Of a stretch of 64,000 bases of DNA, positions 43,200-54,699 are shown piece by piece; position 1 is the first letter of the stretch, and every line of letters starts with the position of its first letter. The notes under the pieces are model-generated. The model made no database searches, had not been told where the DNA came from, and worked only from the letters and a program-made list of their open reading frames with translations. The stretch is from Asparagopsis taxiformis (lineage: Eukaryota; Rhodophyta; Florideophyceae; Bonnemaisoniales; Bonnemaisoniaceae). The stretch covers positions 18,336-82,335 of the forward strand of contig JALQPE010002746.1 in the NCBI GenBank assembly GCA_030407315.1. Direction: 5' to 3'. A program made the translations under genes and the position numbers.

Positions 43200-44070
43200 C
43201 CTCCGTCTTCTGGGGATTAATAGAAGAAGAAGATAGAGCGAATGACCCGGGCGGAAAATCTCAAAAGATGCCTATATGCTGATAACATTCTCAGCAACTT
43301 CGGTTTTGTGTTCCAATTGTCGTTGCTGCGAACTAAAACCAATACTGAAGACCTGAGGCTCCATTTACTTGAAACAGGGCAGATAGGAAGGATCTTTTCT
43401 GAGCGTGAGTTCAATGCCACTTCACTTTCCACTGACGATACATACCGATCTGGGGGATCTGATACTCACGTAAGTTCTCTCATATACTGTAAGTCCAGAC
43501 CCCTTGATTTTCAAGCTTTGGAACCACAGCGTAATCCCCAGTCCCCCCTAGTTACGTTTACCATGAACCCGTGGCGCGAAGAGATGGGACGTCTTTAACT
43601 GGTTATCGAAAACAGGTCTGCATGTTCTGCTACTGGAGAAAATTCCAGATTGTTTGATCGCCCAAACATCTGGGCTCCCCTATATAATCAGATAGCGAAC
43701 GATGTCATGACAGAGCTGGAGAAAAGCACGGCCTTATTTCGGACAGAACTGCATCGCGATCACATGGAAGCTTGAATTATAGGCTCGCAATATACCCCAT
43801 GATCATATTTTCCTCTTTCTAGAGGGAGGAGCTCTGGAAGACATGGATGAAATAGATGGAATGATAAGCGCGGAGCTTCCCTCACAAAATGACGACCCTG
43901 AGCTTAGCAAACTAGTCCAAATGTTCAACTGACACAGCCAATCCATCTATTGCAAAGGGAGGACCAGAAAGGGGAGATGCCAGTTTGGGTACGAGGATCT
44001 GCAGGTTAACCCAGCCACGGATGTGGAAGAAACCCCTATTGGACATTTACGAGGTTTTATGGAGCACATA
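43200..44070 (+). pseudogene. Helitron Rep/helicase relic (HUH Rep domain)
   Basis: At least three phases are needed. 43242-43598 ends with SPLVTFTMNPWREEMGRL, matching the FxTFTCNPxWPEI block of Helitron Rep. RPNIWAPLYNQIANDVMTELE then matches RPDIVARVFN..., and NIPHDHIFLFLEGG holds the HxH of the HUH nickase motif. EDMDEIDGMISAELP and DDPELSKLVQMF follow, and after a TGA RKGRCQFGY. All are in the order of a Helitron Rep. The tyrosine region and helicase domain are not seen. Stops and shifts show it is dead. No CTRRT hairpin end was found nearby. Confidence 0.7.
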
Positions 44071-46079
44071 TGGATGATTCTATTAACTTCCATCTATACT
44101 CCAAATACGAGGTGAATACTCTGGAAATCATCACAATATCTTCGTAAACTCCTCCACTCAGCATGGTTTTGACCCCCCACAATTTTATTACAAAAAATAC
44201 ATTTCACAAGTACGTATCTCCTCCACTCAACATGCTTTTGACCCCCTTGTAGTCTTATCGACCTCCAAAAGTACCCAAAATTCATACAAATTTCCACGAG
44301 GGCGAGAGTGAGGAAGTTTGAACGCGTCCTCTTCCTTCATAAGCCGGAAGATACATCTAATGGAGCTCCGAACATTCACAACATTCCTATTAAATTATCT
44401 AATCCTTTCCTACCAGAGCCTGTTGCTTTCGAAGAAGTTGATACTGCCAACTAGATTGCACTCTCTGAAATTATTCTCTCTATCCCTTCTTCTACAAGAA
44501 CGAACCTAGCTCATACGTACGTATAAGTGCTCACATTTCATTCAATGAAGTTGCTCTCGTATCGTTCTCACTTAGCTTTCTGATACATACTCATATGGGT
44601 CCACGTTTCAAAATGAAGTGATATTTCCTGTCTTTTCGAAAAAATAGACAAATGTCTACTTCAACCACTGCAGAAACGCTGGTGTATCGCGCGCGCCAGC
44701 GCGAAGAGAGCCTTATTCATCCATAAATAAGTATTATTTTTTTCATTTGGTTGAACCACTTCCTTACACTTTGAATAATTCAACAAAATTCTAGCTACTT
44801 AAAGTTGAACTGATGATACAAATTTTCCAGTTCCAAGCTTAGCCTTAGTTCTTTTGAAAAAGGCTGGGAACCAATTTGCAGTATTTTAATTACTTTTTGC
44901 ACGTCTAAATATTACCTCCGCGTTTTCTATATCACGGGGTGTGGAAGCCATGAGTAAAGTATTTTCATTGCCGAACAGGTGTTTCTTTGAAAATATAAAC
45001 CATTGCTTTAGAAAATTGGGAAACAGAGATTTTGTGAATTTCAGTGTAGACAGTTCAAAACATAATAAATATTATATGCACTTGAATAGAATAGGATTCT
45101 TTTCTGAAATCTAGATAGTTAGTGTAAAGTGGTTTATGTTGACTACGGAAAGAAAAGTGATCTCTACTCATTCCGCAGACCTCGTCGATGAAAATGAGGT
45201 ATGAAATTATTTCTATTCTCTAAAATTATTTTTCTTCATTGATGTCATTTATGTTTTATACCTGAATCCTTTTTCCAATGTTCTTACAATATTTCAGCTC
45301 AGCCCAATATCAAAGATTTGATATGCAGTTTTTGTAGCGTGTCTGAAGTCTGCAGACAAGCATTTGTCGAAGATGAATATTTTTTGGGGTTTATAAAGGA
45401 TCTGGAAGTCTAAATACTTAACCGCTAGGAAATAAAAAGGTATCAAAACATAAAAATCAGCCATTCAATTTTCAGGGAAGCTTCTGAATCTATTTTTGCA
45501 GGAGCTTGCTTTAAAATTGAATCTTGGTAAACATATGTGAAGCAGATCCCATATCCAAGGAAAATTCGCTCTCTCGCCGCTTCCCACGGATATCGGATCC
45601 ATTATTGTTATGGTTTCCAGATAAGATCCATTCATAACTGGAAAGCATAAAAATCATTGCAAACTAGCTTTGGTCCGGATAAATGCATCATGGTTGCAGC
45701 CAGCTCCCATTCCACACATCCATCGATACTTTTCCTGCTTTCAGAAAAATAAGGCTTGCAGGAGTGCTAGAAAGCCAATTTTACCCAAAAGTTTTGCCAA
45801 CAAGGCGCTCTTCATTGTCCATCCACCCAATCAGAAAAAATGACAGTATAGTGACAGATCCAAGGATAGGAAGGCTGTCGATTTGGCAGCTTCGTGGGGA
45901 GTGTAAGTCATGAGCTATAACTTTATTCGTCATCACTCATCTATTTCTCTTCGTATCCTCAAAATCGAGCTTCGAATCTATTTATTATCTCATGTTTAGA
46001 TGCCCATTATAGCTTTGAGATTTGACCACCTATCAGGCGGGACTCTAGAGTCACCAATGCGTTCAAATGTTACCAGAAA
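44071..46079. other. No recognised gene; AT-rich
   Basis: Contains a short direct repeat (CCTCCACTCARCATG.TTTTGACCCCC at 44151 and 44219). Frames at 44318-44509, 45683-45913 and 46000-46287 have no recognisable motif. Confidence 0.45.
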
Positions 46080-46762
46080 TGTCATACCACGATTTGGTTT
46101 GCCCTGGTGGGGTCGTGTCGACATCCTATTGGATGAAGCCGGCTCGGGAATAACCAATGGAAAAAGCCTCGCTGTATGTCGGACCAGTCAAGGGAAGGGA
46201 CCCGTTAGGACGGACCCGTTAGGACAACTAAAGACCCTACAAGGGGCAAATTTTAACTCACCAGACTCAGCTAACTTTACACTGTAATACTAACAGTTGG
46301 TGATCTCGCCGGCTCCCGTAGTCGCCATAGTCAGGGATCTGATTGGTCCACCTAAGGAAGTTTATTCCGAACTTTCTACCATCCCTAACTGATTACAGTA
46401 TCTTCCAATAGTATAAAATGCCTCTAGATTAGCCAGAGTGCTTAACCTTCTAGAGATAACGTAAACTCACGTAGAATTTACGACTCCACTGAACAGTGTT
46501 TGCATCGCTCTGTTCTATCCTTCCAGGACGAGTCATCTTTAGCAATACAGCTCGACGGGTTACTTCATTTCTCTCAATCCATACGCACTCCGTATGTGAG
46601 CACCCCCGCCCTTCACCTTGCATCACCGGAAGACCATCCGTGGTAACCTCCCCACTGACAATTGACGCAAGATTCGCTTTCTCTACCACACCTACGTTGC
46701 TACCGAGGCCCGGGACATCTGTAGGGTGATTTTGTCGCTTTGTGGATTTTCTACCTACTACT
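46080..46762 (-). repeat. LTR family B, solo copy with target duplication AGAAA
   Basis: Reverse-oriented relative of family A. It runs from TGTCATACC (46080) to CTACCTACTACT (46762), flanked by AGAAA on both sides (46075-46079 and 46763-46767). The base matching the first T of TGT is mutated. A solo LTR with a perfect 5-bp duplication records a former full element that lost its interior by LTR recombination. Confidence 0.88.
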
Positions 46763-47065
46763 AGAAACGTAACTTGAATAAAAAAATATTAGCTAGACAA
46801 GTACCCTTTATGCGCTGGAGCTCGCTTCGCGCGATTGACTCCGATGCTCTGAACTAGTCACAAACTGAGTACGTTGAGCACGAAATTTACCTGCAGGTCC
46901 TCATTCTTAAATACCCATACCCCCTTAAATATTGCAGTAGTGTACTTTTTTCCTCAAATATACCGAATTCGCTACTACACCTAGGATATGATACAATTTT
47001 ACGGCAACGAGTCTTGGTGTTGCACTCATAGCATACACTTTACTCTAACTCCTTCACTATACACT
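46763..47065. other. Spacer, nothing recognised
   Basis: No feature seen. Confidence 0.4.
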
Positions 47066-47323
47066 CCCTATAAGAAATTGAATATGGGCCCTTTACATGC
47101 TTCACATGGACACATGAAGCTCGTGATTTTTTACAGTACACGATTGATACTTTTGTCAGAGTCGTAGAGATGGGCGTAATGACATCACTGGTCCACTTGT
47201 GGTTTCTCTCTGTACGTCCATCTCCTCGTAAGCTGTTGCTCCATATCCATACATCAGAGGAGCAACATATATGTCATATTCTCATACGGGTTCTATCTTT
47301 CGCATATCTTCAAGTTTTACAGG
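47066..47323 (+). mobile_element. Terminal-inverted-repeat element, diverged copy 3
   Basis: Begins CCCTATAAGAAA and ends TTTTACAGG. Internal phrases (GAATATG, CATCAGAGGA, ACA.ATGTCATA) align with the 259-bp copies at 16694 and 34602, at clearly lower identity. A further partial relative starts at 47466 (CCCTAGGAAAATGAATATGTAC) and fades after about 85 bases. Confidence 0.65.
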
Positions 47324-47559
47324 AACTAATTGACAGCCCATATGCACTGGTTTCCTCGCATGTTGCACGGCACACGGCTAAATAATCATAGCATTCCATT
47401 TTTGCATCTTGTAGACAGATAAGCCAGTAGAGTCGTAGAATAAGGTAGGTTAGGGTACCATCCCCCTAGGAAAATGAATATGTACACTTCATGTGATTCA
47501 GATGAACATATGATGCACCCATCGACACTACATGCATCATTTCCTATTTTTTATAGTAC

Positions 47560-48259
47560 GAGAGCTGCAGCTGGTCCTATGTCTTCTTTCATGTCTTTAA
47601 ACGCAACTTCCCTTCTCACTGATCCGCGAGGTATCTCATTTACTTCGTCCTCACCATTCCATGAAATTTCTTCAGCTTTTTTCCATTTTCATGCAGAACA
47701 AAGGGGTCCTGTGAACAATTTTTATTCTATGATTCCCTTATTTATATCTTCCATCATATGAACAATTGCTTTCTTGTTCAAGTCTTCTTGAACTTATCGA
47801 TTGCAAAAATTTCTGTACAACTTAAACCGTTATTTTCTCGTTCGATATATTCCTGAAATTTGCTTTCATCAGGTGTCCAGAAGTGTCATAATTTCATCTA
47901 TTTAAATACTTGAGGGATTTCAATAAATCATTAGTCTCCCCTGTCTTTCAGGTATCTAGCGTAGAATAAGTTTTGAGTTGAATAGAAATGAAAGTACAAA
48001 ATGATAATTCTATTCTGAATAGGCTTCTGGTGATTTTCTTCTATTGGAATTACCCTTTCTGTTTAGTCTGGGATAACTGTGTCCATGGAAGCCTTGACGG
48101 CCATTCTAGAACATCGATGACCATTCTCGTCGAGCTTCATGTAGTGCAATGGCTTTCTCGATTCGATAAGGGGCAGCCTTGGTTGTAAGCCGAATCGGCG
48201 AGCCGCCGCGAGGTGTTCGAGCCCTCCTGTTCCGGTAGTCAGGCTCGATTCGAGTTTGG
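47560..48259. other. No recognised gene
   Basis: AT-rich until 48060. Contains the hairpin GTTCAAG-TCTT-CTTGAAC near 47778. Nothing recognised. Confidence 0.4.
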
Positions 48260-48264
48260 TAGAG

Positions 48265-48924
48265 TGTAGTAGGTAGAAAATCCGCAAAGCCGCAAAACCA
48301 CCCTACAGGTGTCCCGAGCCTCGGTAGTGCGGTAGAGCAAGTGAATCTTGCGTCAATTGCCAATAGCGAAGTTACCACGGGTGGTCTTCGGGTGATGCCG
48401 GGTGAATTTTGGGGGTGCTCACGCATGGAGTGCGTATGGATTGAGCAAAGAGATATAACCCGTCGAGATTTATAGCTAAAGCTAATTCGTCCTGGAAGGA
48501 TAGAAAAGAGCGATGCAAACACTGTTCAGTGGAGTCGTCAATTCTACGTGAGTTTACGTTATCTCTTGAAGGTCAAGAACTCTGGCTAATCTAGAGGCAT
48601 TTTATACCATTGGAAGTTACTGTAATCAGTTAGGGATGATAGACAGTTAATAAAAAGTATCCTTATGTGCACCAATCAGATCCTTGATTATAGCGACTAC
48701 GGGAGCACGCGAGAGCACCGACTGATAGTATTACAGTATAAAGTTAGCCGAGTCAGGTTAGTTAAAATTTGCCCCTTGTGGGGTCTTTAGTTGTCCTAAC
48801 GGGTCCCTTCCCTTGACTGGTCCGAGATATAGCGAGGCTGTTTCCATTGGTTATTCCCGAATCGGGATCATCCAATAGGATGTCGAAACGACCCCACAAT
48901 GGCAGACCACATCGTGGTATGACA
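48265..48924 (+). repeat. LTR family B, solo copy with target duplication TAGAG
   Basis: TGTAGTAGGTAGAAAATCCGC at 48265 to ...GGTATGACA at 48924, flanked by TAGAG on both sides (48260-48264 and 48925-48929). Inverse to the copy at 46080-46762, 1.5 kb away. The shared words AGGTAGAAAATCC and GTGTCCCGAGCCTCGGTAG also link it to family A. Confidence 0.9.
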
Positions 48925-48929
48925 TAGAG

Positions 48930-49860
48930 CAAAGGCGAATCGCCTACCTTAGTGTGGGTTGTAAGGAAACACAGACGATCCGTCTGGAATCCAGTGGTCA
49001 CATAGTGAGTGATGTTGTTGCTCCGAAAGGATGGTGGTTCACTAACCCTAATGGGGAAGAAGGGAGAACACCAGGCACGACGAGGGTGACTACCTTGTAT
49101 AAGAAGCAAAAAGGGAAGAAGAAAAGGGAGCCCTATAGAATAGGTCGGGCGCTGGTACAGCGATGCATACAGCGATACGCTGTTACAGCGGGAGAGGAAC
49201 AGTGGATCGAGAGCCGGGCACCAAGATCCCACAATACCTGATCGATGGGCATGTGCACCACCAGTGACGCGTGGTAATGGGGAAAGGGAAGCTGATGCAG
49301 CGTAGTAACAAGTTACAGACTGAATCAGAGAGTGACCAGGGTCGGCGCTGTCCACGTTATGGCCAAAGACAAAGCAGGCTTCCATGAGACTGCAAAATGA
49401 GAGTTGGGAGCACATCAATAACCAAGTCCGATTAGTCGGCGGAGGGGTGCTGAACCAGTACGACGGCCGAGACAGAAGCTGATTCATCGTGAAGTAGGTT
49501 CCAGAAGCAGGGCGGAAACTATAGCCAAAGTCGAAGCAGGCTACTATGAGGCTGCGAAACACAAGTTGGGAGTATCCCGTAGCCATTCCTCCAGATGGGC
49601 ACCAGGCAGTCTAAGACATCCGATTGAGGGGCACGCGTACCACCGGTGACGAGTGGTAGGGGCAATGCTTATACAGCGCCCCGACATTGAGAAGCTAGTC
49701 AGCGAAAACAAATCACTGGAAGAGTTCCAGGCACCATTGCCAAGGTAGAAGCATACAAAATCAGTGGGCAAACCGTACCCTGGGGGTAGATTGGAAACCG
49801 AGCTTCCGGATGGCTTTTGCAATCAAAGGACATGGCGGTTCGCGTCTAATTAAATACTAA
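48930..49860. repeat. Degenerate tandem duplication, no gene
   Basis: AAAGCAGGCTTCCATGAGACTGC (49368) and CGAAGCAGGCTACTATGAGGCTGC (49530) are paired, as are ACCACCAGTGACGCGTGGTA (49256) and ACCACCGGTGACGAGTGGTA (49639). They mark a decayed duplication of several hundred bases. The long minus-strand frame here and into the LTR is not a gene. Confidence 0.5.
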
Positions 49861-50449
49861 GGTACAGGTGGCTTGTAACCCTAAATATTCTTGACTTTAG
49901 AGTCCAAATTGTAGAAAAAATACTAGTACAGTAGGGTGGTCGAAAAAACCCTAGTTGACGGGTGCGCCGGCGGCGGTGGCACATTGTAGGTGTAGTGTAA
50001 ACTGTTAGTTGTAGTGCAAAACTCAGTGTATCACCGTTATCAAGAGCCACGTGTTCGTTGATTGCACTGCAATTAGGATAAATAGTCCAAAATAGTAGAT
50101 AAATAAAGAAATTGGGTAAATTATCCAAAATTAGAGGTGTAACACCGTTTTTGTACGCGCTCGGCCAAGTCAAATTTCATTTCACTTCAGTTGCCTTTCA
50201 AACTGCTTTTCAGTCTTTTAAAAATTCAATGGGGCATCGAAGGACACTTTCTACATATTATGCAGACTTTCTGGCCATCGGTACAAGTGAACATATTTTT
50301 GAGAACGGAAGAGAAACATTCCGCAGGAACTCTGGAGTAAATTATATAGGAGAATAGAATCATGTCTCTTATTTTTCAAACGTTATTCCGGGTGGTCTGG
50401 TGAAATGGAAGTGAAATTCAGATATTCTAAATTGCTTCTTCTGGTTTGA
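49861..50449. other. No recognised gene
   Basis: AT-rich with one short GC-rich spot (GTGCGCCGGCGGCGGTGGC near 49961). Nothing recognised. Confidence 0.4.
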
Positions 50450-50965
50450 AACTGTGATTATTTGTGAAGCTATACCCAGATGGTCAGCTCAAGTCTTCTG
50501 TGATGTGCCACGTGCACTTACACGCAAACAAACAGAGATACACTTGATGATGTAATAAATTACGTATGGAAGTTTATGGAACTACCCAATGTCTGTGACA
50601 CAAAGAGAAACGAGATCATATCTCTGTACGTTTATGTATTAGGATTTTTTTACCAATGACTTGAATACAGTTCAAATCTCTGTCTGCGAGATGCATGCAC
50701 ATTATGGAAGCAAATTTCCATGTGTCGTCATAATGGCAGCATGTGGAGCATAAAAAGACATTGCTACCGAACTGTGGCTCAATAAATAGCCTTTTAGAAA
50801 CAATTTGAATAGTACGTCTCGGTCGTAAGAGAGGTGGGAGGCAGAGACAGAGCCGAAGAAGAAGAGAATCCTGGCCTTTGAGGAAATTGGACTGCCAACT
50901 CCCATCAAATCCCTTCATTACATCGACTGCGGCTTTAAAAGACCCCTAATTCTCCACAGAAGCAT
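50450..50965 (-). repeat. Dispersed repeat F, copy 2
   Basis: Inverse of 18265-18780, diverged but alignable throughout. The minus-strand and plus-strand frames in both copies shift phase relative to each other, so the repeat is probably non-coding. Confidence 0.65.
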
Positions 50966-51729
50966 CTCCTAAAACGGTAAGTACGTTCAATTAATGCTGA
51001 CCGCCCGATAGCGGGTAACCGCTGTTTTCTTCTAGTCTCTCCAATTTCAATACTTTCTATCAATATTGCATTCTTACAGTAACAGCCTGACTCTACCTAT
51101 GTTCCTTTTACGTCGTTCTCCATAATGGAAAGGATGGGTTCGAAGATGCAATGATCCACGATTTTCCTCTGAAAAAGTTCGTTCCATGTGATAGCCCTCT
51201 GACTCAAAAGAATCAGGCAATAAAAAAGAATTTATATGAGCTAATTTTTTAGCTAAATATCATTTTACAGAATTTTACAGGTAATGTGGCAAGCACGCCA
51301 GATCTCGAACGAATTTTCCACCCACCAACAGGATCACTGCAGACTCAATCTCGAGTCCAGATCTGTTGTTGGCATTGCTGGTGGTACAACGGTGCAAATT
51401 GAAATTTTTTGCAAACAATTGGGCCGAACATGCGTCAGACACGCACTTCACAAAGGATTCAACGTGCTTGTCATAATGCAATTGGCTGGAAGCTTTAAAG
51501 CGGAAAATTTCTCTCCCCTGAGTCATCAGGGTGCGGCGGCAATTTCAAAGTTGTATTCAAGAACAATCATCCAAGCACAATCGTTCCTCTTACTGTCTGC
51601 TCAGCTTAACCCTTGGCTACCGGCGCATACCCTTCCACTTGTCACAAATCTATACGTCAACCTAATCTCCGCAAACCAGACTTCCTTTTTACCCCTTCAA
51701 ACGCCATTTCCCAAACATGTGGCTGTCAT
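50966..51729. other. Upstream region of the aminotransferase gene, no gene recognised
   Basis: A frame at 51284-51769 has no motif and overlaps the promoter of the next gene. Confidence 0.4.
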
Positions 51730-51770
51730 CCAATGCCACTTCCAGCCATTCCTCGCGATCCAGATATAAA
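51730..51770 (+). promoter_or_regulatory. CCAAT and TATAAA boxes of the aminotransferase gene
   Basis: CCAAT at 51730-51734 and GATATAAA with TATAAA at 51765-51770, 114 bp upstream of the ATG. Transcription would start near 51795-51800. Confidence 0.6.
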
Positions 51771-51883
51771 GCCAACGCGCGCGAGCGACCTCCCGTTCGA
51801 CTTGGTTTTTCATCTTGCTTCGCCGCCGGCTCATCTACAACTCGCTCATTCACCCTCGCATCTACTTTACTCCGAAAAACACA

Positions 51884-53092
51884 ATGGGATCCACTGAGGG
51901 ATTAACTGGCCCGCTCGCAGACTATGAGCTCACTGCTATCGCGTCTCCACCCGACTTCGGCCAGCTCAACCCTCCGCACCGACTCCTCTGCGGACCCGGA
52001 CCTGGAAATGCTCACCCGCGTGTTCACGCCGCAATGGCATTGCCCGAGATTGGCCATCTCGACCCGGCCTTCATTTCCATGATGGAAGACATCAAGTCCA
52101 TGCTCCGCTACACCTGGCAAACGAATAACGAGTTTACGATCCCCGTCTCCGGTACCGGCTCCGCCGCCATGGAGGCGTGCATTGCCAACCTCGTCGAGCC
52201 GGGAGACAAGGTGCTCATCGGTGTCAACGGCTACTTTGGTCACCGACTGGCCGATATGACTAAGAGATACAAGGGTGAAGTGGTCACAATCAGCGCGCCA
52301 TGGGGTAGCGTCTTCTCGTATGATCAGATCAAGGCCGCCATCGAGGAACACAAGCCCCAAATCGTCGCACTTGTGCACGCCGAAACTTCAACAGGAGCCG
52401 CTCAGCCACTCGAGGGCGTTGGAGATCTCTGCCATGACAACAATGCCCTGCTGATTGCCGATTGCGTTACGAGCATCTCGGGTGTCCCTTGCCATCTGGA
52501 CAAGTGGGGCGTGGATGCCGCGTATGCAGGCACACAGAAATGTCTGAGCTGTCCGCCAGGCGTCTCTCCGTTGACCTTCTCGAACCGCGCCATGGCCAAG
52601 CTGATGGCCAGACCCGACACGGTTCCCAACTGGTATCTCGACATGAAGATGGTTGCAGGGTACCTGGTTGGCGGTAGTAAGGGTGGTGCACGATCGTACC
52701 ATCACACAGCGCCGATCTCGATGGTGTACGCCATCCGCGAAGCGCTGACTCTGGTGGTGGAGGAGACACTGGAGGCGCGTTGGGAGAGACACCGCACCGT
52801 CGCTGAGGAGTTCTGGACTGGATTGGAGAAGATTGGACTGGAGCCGCTCGTGGAGAAGCAGTACAGGTTGCCGTCATTGACGACTGTCAAGGTGCCAGAA
52901 GGTGTGGACTCCAAGGCGGTGACGAAATACCTGTTGGATAACTACCAGATTGAAATTGGAAATGGCCTCGGTGATCTTGCCGGCAAGGTGTGGCGTATTG
53001 GACTGATGGGTTTCAACTCGCGCATGGATAATGTGATTACGCTTCTCGGAGCGCTCAAGACGGCGCTTGCTCTTCAGGGATACACAGGCTAG
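51884..53092 (+). CDS. AGXT: Serine/alanine-glyoxylate aminotransferase (402 aa)
   Basis: PLP-dependent class V aminotransferase that transfers the amino group of serine or alanine to glyoxylate, giving glycine. It works in photorespiratory or glyoxylate detoxification metabolism. Full length for the family (about 390-410 aa). PPHRLLCGPGPGNAHPRV (31-47) is the N-terminal signature, and SGTGSAAMEA (89-98) the cofactor phosphate loop. W140 stacks on PLP, D193 in LLIADCVTS contacts the ring nitrogen, and K219 in YAGTQKCLSCPPG is the Schiff-base lysine. VWRIGLMG (369-376) carries the carboxylate-binding arginine. D193 to K219 spacing (26) equals that of human AGT. The ATG at 51884 is the first in this frame after the TATA box. 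No peroxisomal C-terminal tripeptide (ends YTG). Intronless, with C-ending codons more frequent than in neighbouring repeats. Whether Ser or Ala is the preferred donor cannot be read from the sequence. Confidence 0.95.
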   Translation: MGSTEGLTGPLADYELTAIASPPDFGQLNPPHRLLCGPGPGNAHPRVHAAMALPEIGHLDPAFISMMEDIKSMLRYTWQTNNEFTIPVSGTGSAAMEACIANLVEPGDKVLIGVNGYFGHRLADMTKRYKGEVVTISAPWGSVFSYDQIKAAIEEHKPQIVALVHAETSTGAAQPLEGVGDLCHDNNALLIADCVTSISGVPCHLDKWGVDAAYAGTQKCLSCPPGVSPLTFSNRAMAKLMARPDTVPNWYLDMKMVAGYLVGGSKGGARSYHHTAPISMVYAIREALTLVVEETLEARWERHRTVAEEFWTGLEKIGLEPLVEKQYRLPSLTTVKVPEGVDSKAVTKYLLDNYQIEIGNGLGDLAGKVWRIGLMGFNSRMDNVITLLGALKTALALQGYTG

Positions 53093-54264
53093 AGCGGTGC
53101 AATTTGGGTGAATTCATTGTACTCGAGTAGTCTTCTGAGTAAAGGTTTTGCGCATAGATGGGAACTAGCCGAACATAGTTGTATGTTGTGTTGGTGAGTA
53201 TCGACGTTATACCAACTTTGGGTCGGAGAAATCACGTTCACAGTAGCGAAAATATTGTAATAATTGTTGAAATTTTGGTCAAAGTTTTCCCGGCGACTCC
53301 CAAATTTGAACATATCCACTGGTTGCGAGCACTGCGAGTAGCAGCACGAAGAGTCGGGCAGCGATATCTCGGAAAGCGCGACCTTCGCGACATTTGCAGA
53401 TTACCACGTGACTTCTATAACATGCAAATCCGATGCATGCGGACTTATCGATCGCAGCGCTGTGCTTGTCGACATCATAAGGGGTTCTAGACACATGACC
53501 GATTCCATTCTCCATCGTACTTTCATCATCGCAAAATTGCAGGTGTAAATGGTGGATCATGTCGTGGTGGAAGACCAGTGCCATGCGAGTCCTGCGACTG
53601 CAATCGAAAAGCAGTAGACGGTTGGTCCACTTGTCGCGATCCTGTCCTCACATGCCGCAACACATATGAAATTAGTCAATTGGTGAAAATTTTCAAAACT
53701 GATCCACTCATCTCCAATTTGTGGCCAATGCTGTGTACACGTGTACAGCACAGTCTCCTGGTAACCGTGTACACTGACAACTATGTCGACCAAGTCGGAG
53801 GAAAGAGTGCGCAGCCGCTGCCAATCATCGACATATGACTAATACTCGCCATTCCACCTTGCACACCACGTCCAATAGTTTTACAATTCTTCCAGTCACT
53901 GACAAGCGCCTTGCACCCTTTTGACAATTCCGGACATGGACAGAATAAGTATCTCTGCAAGCTTGCAACTTCCAAACCGATTGTTCCATCACTCGCCAAG
54001 ATTTCTCATCAACGTTGCAGCTCATCATTGAAAGCTTTGCTCTCCATGCATTGCACCGCGTGTACCAATCGCTTCGTGATCAACACCCACCATTTCAACG
54101 CTAGACATCTCATTCTTTCCGTCTAGTTCCCCCGTATCTCCCCAACCTAGTCGCGCGAAAAACTTGTACCCAATACATATATTCTTGTAGTCTGTTAAAC
54201 TCCGGAGTCTCACAATTCGTCACAATCAATCGACTCATTTGCTAAACTCCCGAGCTCTGCAACG
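53093..54264. other. Intergenic, no recognised gene
   Basis: Short frames on both strands (53557-53793 minus, 53578-53838 plus). TACATATATTC near 54175-54185 is a TATA-like element about 85 bp upstream of the next start codon. Confidence 0.45.
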
Positions 54265-54567
54265 ATGAAATCGTTTGCCATATGTTTACTGCTCTTGCTG
54301 TCCCTAGCCTTCGCGCAACAATGCCCAGAGATATGCCGCACCGGCGCCACGTCCTCCTTCGATGTCTTCATGGACTGCATCCCGTTGGATCCGGCCTTGT
54401 GTGATTTCAGTTTTTGCGACACAGAAACTGGAGAAACCGGTCTGGTATGTACTGCTGTGGACGTTGCACCAACTCCAACCGCAATTGTAACTCCCGTGCC
54501 CGATCTCGCCGACGTGGCCAGGCCTCCCGCAATGCCTGATGGCGCAGTTGCGGCGAACGGCGCCTAA
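54265..54567 (+). CDS. Small secreted six-cysteine (CPEIC) protein (100 aa)
   Basis: Signal peptide at residues 1-17 (MKSFAICLLLLLSLAFA) followed by one CPEIC module: cysteines at 20, 24, 38, 46, 51 and 62, with CPEIC, MDC, LCDFSFC and LVC. The first five cysteines have exactly the same residue numbers as in the 762-aa protein downstream, so the two are paralogues. After the module comes a short Pro/Thr/Val-rich tail without repeats. The ATG is the only one giving a signal peptide. It lies 0.9 kb upstream of its large paralogue on the same strand, with its own polyadenylation signal, so they are separate transcripts. Function unknown; extracellular or wall location inferred from the signal peptide and paired cysteines. 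Confidence 0.85.
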   Translation: MKSFAICLLLLLSLAFAQQCPEICRTGATSSFDVFMDCIPLDPALCDFSFCDTETGETGLVCTAVDVAPTPTAIVTPVPDLADVARPPAMPDGAVAANGA

Positions 54568-54685
54568 TTACCATCTTCTGCCTTTGAGCCACAGCGCTTG
54601 TAACAGATCGCCGTCATCGTCGTTGGCAAACGCTTTCAGTAACGCCCAGTCATAGACTTCAGCCCGTTATCATTGTTCAAACGTA

Positions 54686-54691
54686 AATAAA
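54686..54691 (+). terminator. AATAAA polyadenylation signal
   Basis: AATAAA followed by an A run, about 120 bp after the stop codon of the 100-aa gene. Confidence 0.55.
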
Positions 54692-54699
54692 AAAATTCT

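Noticed and set aside
48200..48240. tRNA-like GGTGTTCGAGCCC
   Set aside because: The T-arm would have only four pairs and a nine-base loop, and I cannot form acceptor or anticodon stems.
48762..49586. 274-codon minus-strand frame with internal repeats
   Set aside because: It overlaps a solo LTR whose limits are fixed by target duplications; the apparent protein repeat comes from a decayed DNA duplication.
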